Source: Patiria pectinifera
Taxonomy: Eukaryota > Echinodermata > Asteroidea > Valvatida > Asterinidae
NCBI GenBank assembly: GCA_029964075.1
Contig: CM057146.1
Coordinates: forward strand, 5,909,501-5,973,500
Reading direction: 5' to 3'
Length of the DNA: 64,000 nucleotides
The notes below the pieces were generated by a model. That model made no database searches. It had not been told where the DNA came from and saw only the letters and a list, made by a program, of their open reading frames with translations. The position numbers and the translations under genes are program-made. Positions 53,701 to 62,700 of the stretch are shown piece after piece. The stretch's first letter is position 1. The number at the start of each line of letters is the position of its first letter.

Positions 53701-56700
53701 CATTTTATTCGGCAAATTGACGTATTTACACACAATTACAATAAATACATAAAATTGGATATTAAAACAAAAGGATACAAACAATAAGAAACCAAGTAAA
53801 CACTACACACGAAAGACAGAACGTGGACAGTACAGGGCTGCCGAGGAGAAGAACAAAAGTGAAACAAAACACTGTCGCCAATAGGGCGTGTCTCTGCAAC
53901 CCTGCACAATGACAGACACATAACACAGACCAAGCACAAAACAATTAAAAATACCAAAATTGCACAAGGGAGGAAAGGTCCAAGGATCAATGGAATTCAA
54001 AAAATGGGCAGGCAGATGAGGCTAAGTAAAGGAAGTGGACAGGAGAACCGGTCAGCACAACAGAGGGAGTGAGACAGAAAAGGAGAAGAGAAGGGGGGGG
54101 GGGGTTTGAAAAACCCAAACAAACAAACAAACAAACAAACAAACAGGAAGGGGAGGGTTAAACATTAAACGAAAAAAGTTTGAATTTTCTACCAATGTAT
54201 TCTATTGGTAGGCCTACTCCAGTGTGTCAGAGTTAATGCTTGATTCATTTTGCTTGGGTATTGACAGGTACAGCGAGGCATCGACATCTCAGCCAATGAC
54301 GACGCCATTGGAACACGTCACTAAGGTAGGAACAGTTATGTGCCAATAGAGCTTGCTAGTTGACCTCACAAAGCTACGATATTTTACGAAAAATACAGCA
54401 CATTCGGGCACCATGTATAACTAGGATCTAAAACGTCTATGTATATCTTTTGGCATTTATTTTGTGTTCTGACTGCATGGGCCCGCCCAATCAAGGCAAT
54501 AAATGGGTGTTTCGAAAGAAAAGAAAGCATTGCAATAATTCACAACATATAAATATCACTGCCGCTGGAACAAACTTTTGCCAGGGGGCGCTGGAATTTC
54601 TAAAGGACGGACAAAATTAATACGAAAGCGGAGCGCAAAGCCCTTACGTCGTGGCTTAATTTGGAATATGGATGCTCTGTGGTACGGTGCAATCTGAGGC
54701 GATTCCTGGCCACTTTCTATTTGACTTTTTTAGCAAACTTTTTTGAGATTATAAAGTCAATTTATTTCACTATTTTGTTTAGAATATACTTTTGCTCCTA
54801 AAACGTTTAACTGTACTGAAAGTGGAGAACCCTGTATTTTTATCTCCATTTTTTGTTCCATGTAATTCTGGGGAAAAAATTGTATCATTACGCATAACAT
54901 CGCATGTAAATATTATTGTTGCAAGGCTGCTTTCTTGCATTTAGTAAATTCCTTCGTATCTGTTTTGTTTTATTTTCCGAGCCCTTACGGCGTGGGGCCA
55001 CAGGGCCAGGTGCCCGCTTTAAGGCCCCGAAAAATGTTGGATTCTGGATGCACTGTGATGAAATATACTGAAGCATACTGAAACTTATAAAACCCGAAAG
55101 GACGTTTTTGGGTTCAAGTTAAAACAAATGGTTCCATATTGGAAGTGGATGAATTTCTGTTCATAAAAATTTTCACATAGTTCTAACTCACCAAACGATG
55201 TAGCTCTCGTAACACTTTGCAGTGTTATTTGTTTGTTACAGGGAATGGCAAATGCTAAAGTCTAAAAGACCAAATGCACCGTTATGTTTATGATCGGTAG
55301 ACGGCAAGTCTGGGGCTATAGGCAATGATTTATCGGTCTACTGAGTTTTTATGAGGGAAACTTGTAGGGAGTAACAAAACCAACATGAATAGCTCTTTTA
55401 TTAAAACGAGACTACAATGGAATTGGCATAAGGCATGACTATTCAGCCCGTGGGGATGTGTGTTCACCTTGTACATAATGCTAGCAACGTCAATGAAACT
55501 TTTAAATGAAAAGAAAAACCGTCAGGGAAAAGGAATGAACTTGTGCCCCTATTGAAAGTGGCAAGCATAATAAACTTTGCCACCATTGTCATGGCCGAGG
55601 TTATTGCTTTCGGGTCAAAGTTTGCAGTGGCGGAAATATCATAGACATGTCATGATTTTAGATACAAGATTTGAGGCTTTGCATGGTGGGGTATCGGTAT
55701 CGTTTCGGTTTGCGTTAACACCATGTGGTAATAACTACTGCTTAGAAGATATTAGTTCTGAGAAGAACTTGTCCTGCTTATTATCAACCTTGCTAAGTAG
55801 TTTTTGTTCTGTTAAGAACAGTCCTGCTGTAAGTTCTATACGAACTTGTCTTTGGTCTCAACGTTTCGACTAACCTGCTCTAGTCATCGTCAGGAGACTG
55901 AAGATAGTTGGAGATGCTACTCCTTAAGTAGGATTTGTTTGATTTTAGATACCTTGAGAGAAATATCGATTCTGCACTGCCTGAAGATTTAGAAAATACC
56001 TCCTCTTGATATTTTACAGTGTTCGTGCACGACGTTCGAAGCGCCGCGCTTAGCCGCGGCAAAAGTAGAAACGATTGAAACGAAGGAGATATTTGTAGAG
56101 CAAGCATAATGTATAGCGTAGCGGCGTAATTTCATCGTCGTAGAACACTACTGGCTGGAACACATTTTTGCCCGGGAGTAGGGGGTGCTGAAGCATATTC
56201 CAACACCCCAATCCAAAAAGTTGGGGGTGCTGCAGCACCCACAGCACCCCCCGTTCCCGCGGGCTTGAACATAATTGAAAATATTGCGAATTTGGTGACT
56301 ATATTATAACATTAAAATTGTTGACTCAACTTCCGTTCAATCGATCAAGCAGATTGGGTAAATTCAAACACGGAAGTCTGTGACTAGACTAGTCAGTGTT
56401 TGGTAACTTTGGTCCTAAGACGTAATGCACATAAAAAGAGAACGTGGATTGGCGAGACTTGCATACGGGGTGAGGCAAATAGAAATTGACCTGGATAAAC
56501 GATTTTTTTTCTTCAATTTTTTGTATCAACTTTTAAAACCAAATAATAAAGTATATACAGTCGAACCCTGATAAGAAGAGCACTGTTAATACAACATCCT
56601 GCTTATAACAAGCAAAACTTGAGGTCCCTAGTCTTACTTTTTCTTTGTTTTCCAATACTGTTAAAACAAGGTACCTGTTATAACAAGGTAATTTGTAAAG

Positions 56701-59700
56701 TCCCAAGGACCTTGTTATAGAGGTGTTCGACTGTATCTTAAAGAGCATGTTCTTCCACTCATCTGGAAAACGATATAAAATTAATGAAATTGATCCATGC
56801 TATTAGACGTTATGCATGTTTTACTAAAATAAGCCATTAATAGCTGTCCATGTTATGCCATTGGAAGCTATTGAGCGGAGTGACAGATTACGCATAGGCT
56901 TTCTAATACAAACGAGATTTTAATCATTTGAGTCGATACTGAAACATTGGTTTTACCGTCAGATTTTGTGTTTTGAACATGAAGAACAACCCTTTTTCCC
57001 CCTCAAATATTGATGGCGATTTTGTCTGTTTTCATTTGCAAGTTTTCGTTCATTCATCGTCAGTTCGTAGAACGGTAAATGATCAGTGGCGGACAGCTTG
57101 AATTCTGTGATCTTTAATATTACAATAGACATAACTTGGTAATAGAGTTATGCAAATTACGTGACATGTTCGCAGTCAATGACATATACTTTACCCCTAT
57201 GTTATTTTTATGAAATGGAACGAGCCAGATATTAAAAAAAAAAGAGGAAAAAAAACCCATTTTTTTTCTAATGCGGTAACTTTCGTTTTGACTCACCCTC
57301 ACGAAATGTCTTTACCCTAAACAGCTTAAGGGGGTGCCGATTGGGATGGGTGTAACAGGGGGCACTTTTCCCCCATCACGCCATTTGTCCTTGATCAAAC
57401 CTATTGAAGCTGTGCAAAATATTTTTGGGTTAGATTAGAAGTTCATTCATTCATTCATTCAACAAGAAACGTACTAAATGGCTTTGAGAAGAGTCTCTTG
57501 CAACGTACGTGGAACACCCCCATGAATTAAAACCCCATGATTTACAACCCATCGATAATTTAAATCAAACGAATAACACCTTGCCCATTCATTGAATTAG
57601 ACCGTGTTCAAATAGAACTTACCCACGAGGAAACCATTTTCGATCGTGTTCCCTGAATGTATTTTATAAATGTCTAAACTGTTGAATGGGATGGTGCCAG
57701 ACTATTTTATGATTAGAGTGCGTTACAAGCCTCACTTTCAATTCTTTTTTAATGTATCTGAAAAACTTTAGGGTATGTTTGATCACAAATTTTAAATTAT
57801 TCATCAGAGCAGACTGATATTAATCTCTAATGAACTCTTATTCATTGCTTTCATTTCTACTCGCAAGTTCCAAAAAAAAAGAAGACTTAACCTCGCTTTC
57901 AATTTAATATGGCCGACTCGTGAATAAGTGCGTTTTGGCGGTCATAACCAAGAATTGGTTCTGTTATTTCTCTTTGGCTGATGGTTTTGGGGGTTTGAGT
58001 ATTGCATTACCGTGAGTAATTCTAGTCCATTTAAAATTCCCGCAGAAATTCACTGACAAGAAACAACCGAACCAATTCTTGGTTATGACCGCCAAAACGC
58101 ACAGATTGAGAGTAGCAAAGTGGCTTTAAGTTTTGTTGCCGCGGCGTCAGCCGTATCCTTGGAAACTATAATGCCTGTGTGTCGCAAACGCCCTCAAGAG
58201 GCTGCGTCGCTGGATTATTCTTATGTTAAGCTAAACTAATTTCTATATTTCTTTTTTTTCCTTCAGAATATCACTGAAAGTCCTCCAATTTATGAAACAA
58301 AGAACGTCAGCATAACTAAGAGCCATTCGGTTTCAAAAAGGGGGAAGATCAAGAAGACACAAAGCCGTTCAGTTTCAAAAACAGCGAAAGTCAGGTAAGA
58401 TTCATGTATATAATGAGCTGGCCTATTTTGGAATAATAATAAAAGATAAAACTTCACTGTCGGAGAAGGAAATTTATGTGATAAAAAAAACTGGAAGGAA
58501 AAGAGGAACCACATTAAACCTCGCACGATGCTTTCGCTAGCTTTACGGCTAAACTGTGGGTTTTTCCATAATGTGATGAATTTTCGCAAGTTTATCAGCC
58601 TATTTTGTAGCTGGATTGTGAATTTCCTCGTGTTTCTTTTCCCAAAGGGTTTTTCGCAAGGTTTGAGACCATCCCGTATATTCGGCAATAGACCTAGTGA
58701 CGTCCCAACTGGCTCCATAGGAAAGCGCACATGTAAACAAAGCGTGACGTCATTATAGGTCTGATGACTACTGACGTCTTATACTTAAAAATACACTAGT
58801 GTATGCCAATATAGGTGGGCACTGACATCCGGGATCTTTTTTTTTACATTGGCTTATCTAGCTCCCAGACCTATGTTCTTGAAACTCAATGGTTCTTGAG
58901 TCTGGAGTGCTGGATGGTAACTCATGGCCGATGTGCAAATTAATAGATGTTTAATCGGATGATGTCAGCCCGCCCCATCTTTAAAGCTTTTTGTCTTGTA
59001 AATATTTTCAAAGTATCTGTTAAAATGGTCCTATATAGTCTTTGCCACCAAAGCACTTTTTTCCTTATAAATTTCTTGCTTTAGCAGCTTGACAACTTTG
59101 TTATGTAGGCCTATATAGGGCCCAAATGCGTGGAAACCCTTTCTTTGCGCTTTGGGCATTATGGGCATACCTTGGGTAAAGAAATGTAATCAATAAAACA
59201 ATTATTGTATCTTTCAGCTTATTTCAAGCGAGATATGGGTCTAGATTTACTACTCCTGAGTTAATGGCGGCAGTTGGTAAACTGAATGCAACGCTGTTAA
59301 AGTCATGGTCAGGCAATCAACAGGAGCTCGACACATTTAGGTGCGTATTACGGTTAACTTTAAAAAAGCCCCATGCATTGAATTTACACTGGAATGTATA
59401 TTTATGCATATTTCTATTCCCCTGAAATGTATGAAAACTATGAGAAATTCCTGTGCTTTTTTGGGAGAGAAAAGTACCTTTTTTTCAAACACAAACTTTT
59501 CTTGGTTTTCCAGACAACGGAGGGCACTGTTGCCGTGATTTCACTTTAGGCATACACTTTTCAATTGCTTTTCTGTTCGAATTGTGAACTGGAAAATTTG
59601 CTCAACGAAAACATTTTGTTAACGTTTAGTCATTGATCAGTTGGCATGTACTGGAACAACAATGATTCACTACAACAAGCATGAAAATTGCCGCAGCAAA

Positions 59701-62700
59701 AATTTAAACATCCTATCTCTGATTCTGTATAGCAGTTGTATAAAAGTGAACTTTCTGCATTGAATGACATCATGATATTTTTTGCTAATGAATATGGAAG
59801 TTTCATTAGCATAAACACTATAAAAAAAAAGACTCAAAGACTACTTGAAAATGTCAAAATGAAGATTGAAAATATGTTAAGAGGAACATGTATAAGTGCA
59901 TTTCAAAAAAATCCACTATGCATGGAACCCTCTGAAACTTTAGTGAAAGGAAAAATTCACACAAAATGTTAAGCAAATAACACTGCCTGTAGTGTTTCAC
60001 CCAACTTTTTGTTCAGTGTTCTGACATAATTTTGCGTGCAATATTACAGCATAGCGTGCAATATTACAGCCATATAATTATTATGATCATTTGCTGTTCA
60101 TGCATTTTGTTCGTTTCCTATGATAACACCACTCAAAATCCGTAGAAGAACGTTCAAAGCCTACAACCTGTTGAAGTTTCAGCTCTCTGTGAGTGGAAGT
60201 ATACACTTTTCAAGAAAACAGTGAAAACCATAATACGCAACCTTTTGATCACAAAACACGATGTCGTCTACACAACTCTTCATTTCGTTGGAAATCACCA
60301 ATACACACTTTCTTGATGTCTTCTAAATGACAGCAAGCCAGACGAAATAATTTCACAGGGTGATTAGTACCAGTATACGATCTTTAATGCAAGTAAGCTC
60401 TTTGCTAATTCGGTACGTTTAACTTTGGGGATAAATGCAAAATGATCCTGTTTGCCTTTAAATTCAGTGTTTGTTTTGAATAATTGCAGACAGTACCTAG
60501 TATCAGCGCTGTGGATGGAAGGTAAAACGTATCCCTTTTACCTGACAAAGGCATATATTAAAGTTGGAAACAGTCTGCCGTTTTACGGAAGCGGCCGACC
60601 ACAGAATGTATCAGAATCACTCTGGAGCAGTCTGCCGGAGGTGAGTGTTGCGACTGTGAATTATTAGCGATTTAATAAATATGTGTTGTGATTTTAATTT
60701 CAAGTTCAAGTTCAAGTTTGGTTTGTTTCCACTTTGACACAACAATAAGTAAATAAATACACTGAGCGAGAGCAATAATAATATAAGGATACTTTAGACT
60801 AAAGAAAGACTCTCTTTAAAAGAAAACTGGTGACATAGCGGAGGGGACCACATTTAGAAGCAGGGCTTGTGAGATATGGGTCCCTATTGTTACATAATAA
60901 AGTTACATAACACAAAATACAAGAACGTTTACTGAAACACAGAGAGACCGAACACAAAACGGAGAAAACAAATTCAACATGGAATTAAACACAAAGGGGA
61001 GGTAGATAAATCATTTTAATCAGATAATAACTAGGCTAAGAGTACGTAGAACAAAGGGAATTTTTTCTTGAAAGCAAACACAGTTTTGGAACATTTTAGA
61101 TTCGGAGCTAGGGAGTTCCAGTATTTAGGGCCACAGTATCTGATTGATTTGGGGGCAAAATATGTGCGAGTATCGGGGATATGAAACTGAGAGGCTTGTC
61201 TAGTTTGATGGATGTGGACCTCTAGATTTTTGGGGGAAAAAGAATCAAAGGCACTGGTGAGGTCCTTACTAATGAATTGAAAAATAAAAGAGCCGGTTTG
61301 AAGATTGTAAATATCTTGAATTTTTCAAGTATTGTGTTGCAACAAAAGAAGGTCGGAATGAGTGCAAAAATCAGCAAAATGAAAAAACAAGAGATGAATA
61401 AAAGTGGAATACAGGATCATATCCATTCATTCAGCTTACTGAGATTACTGAAACTAAACAACCTGTGGAATTATTTCGTCTGGCTTGCTGTCATTTAGAA
61501 GAAATCGAGAAAAAAAAAATAATGTAGGTGATTTCCAATCAGTCAATTGTTTGTTTTTTCTTTTGTGAAATAAAGAGCTCTATCGACGAAATTGTGTTTC
61601 GTGATCAAAATGTTGTAGGCATCATGGCATTGTTTTCTCGAAAGGTGTACAATATCCACTGAGCTGAAACTTCAACAGTTTAGGTTTTTTGAACATTCTT
61701 CTTTGGATTTCGAGTGGAGTTATTATTGGGAAAAGAACAAAAGGCATGAAAAGCAAATGATCACAATATGCCCTGAAAACATAAAACCCAGGTAGCTATA
61801 GCGTATTTCACAGGTAAACAAGAATTTTAGTGTTTTTTTTGCGCACGAGTCAGGATGCCAGGATAAGGATTCGAGGCTTACATGGAAAGCGCTGTGATAA
61901 CGCAGGCACATTATAATAAAGGCGAAATCAAGCACAAAATGTCGTGGTCAGCGAATAGACAAGAAACAAGAATAGACAAAGTACACACGGACAGTTGGAC
62001 CAAGATGTATTAACATAATGTTCGTGGCTGTGCAAAATATCAATTCCCTAGTCGATGAGGCGTTCTCGTCAGATTCAGAATAAAAAAAGAAGGGGAAAAA
62101 TGTGGAAGGGGAAAAAACGCGGTATATTCCTATAATTAGTGATTTCTTTCACATAAAACTATCTTCGAAGACAACTTGTTCCTTAAATCTTTACAGCCGG
62201 GATTATCATATTTCAACGCACGGTGTATGCTTATCTGTAGCGCTTATTTTGGGGTAAAACTGGTAAAAAAAGACTACGATTTGACAATAATGATCCGATT
62301 AAAGACGTGTTTCCGTGCATGCTCTAAAACAAAATACATTTTTTCCCCTGACGGATTTCCAATTTGTAGGTTATTTTTACGAAAAAAACACTACTGTATT
62401 CCGATTTTGGGCGTCTTCGACCGTGTGAACAAGTAATCCTATACCCTAGGTCCTCAGCTACCACCTTAGACTGATGGGTCTCCTATACCCTAGGTCCTCC
62501 CTCTACTGACACTGCAACCCTACTGTTACATTTCAGTGGGCACCAAGCTTGCTCTAGGATCCCAGCTACACAAGTATTTGCTTTCTTAGAGTTTAGGCAC
62601 TCTCCTGAACGTCGAGTTTATACCTCTGGTTCTTTTCAGAACCATTCTCTTAGTTGAGAAATTATTCGCACATGGTGTTTCCGCAAACCTTTCATTAGAT

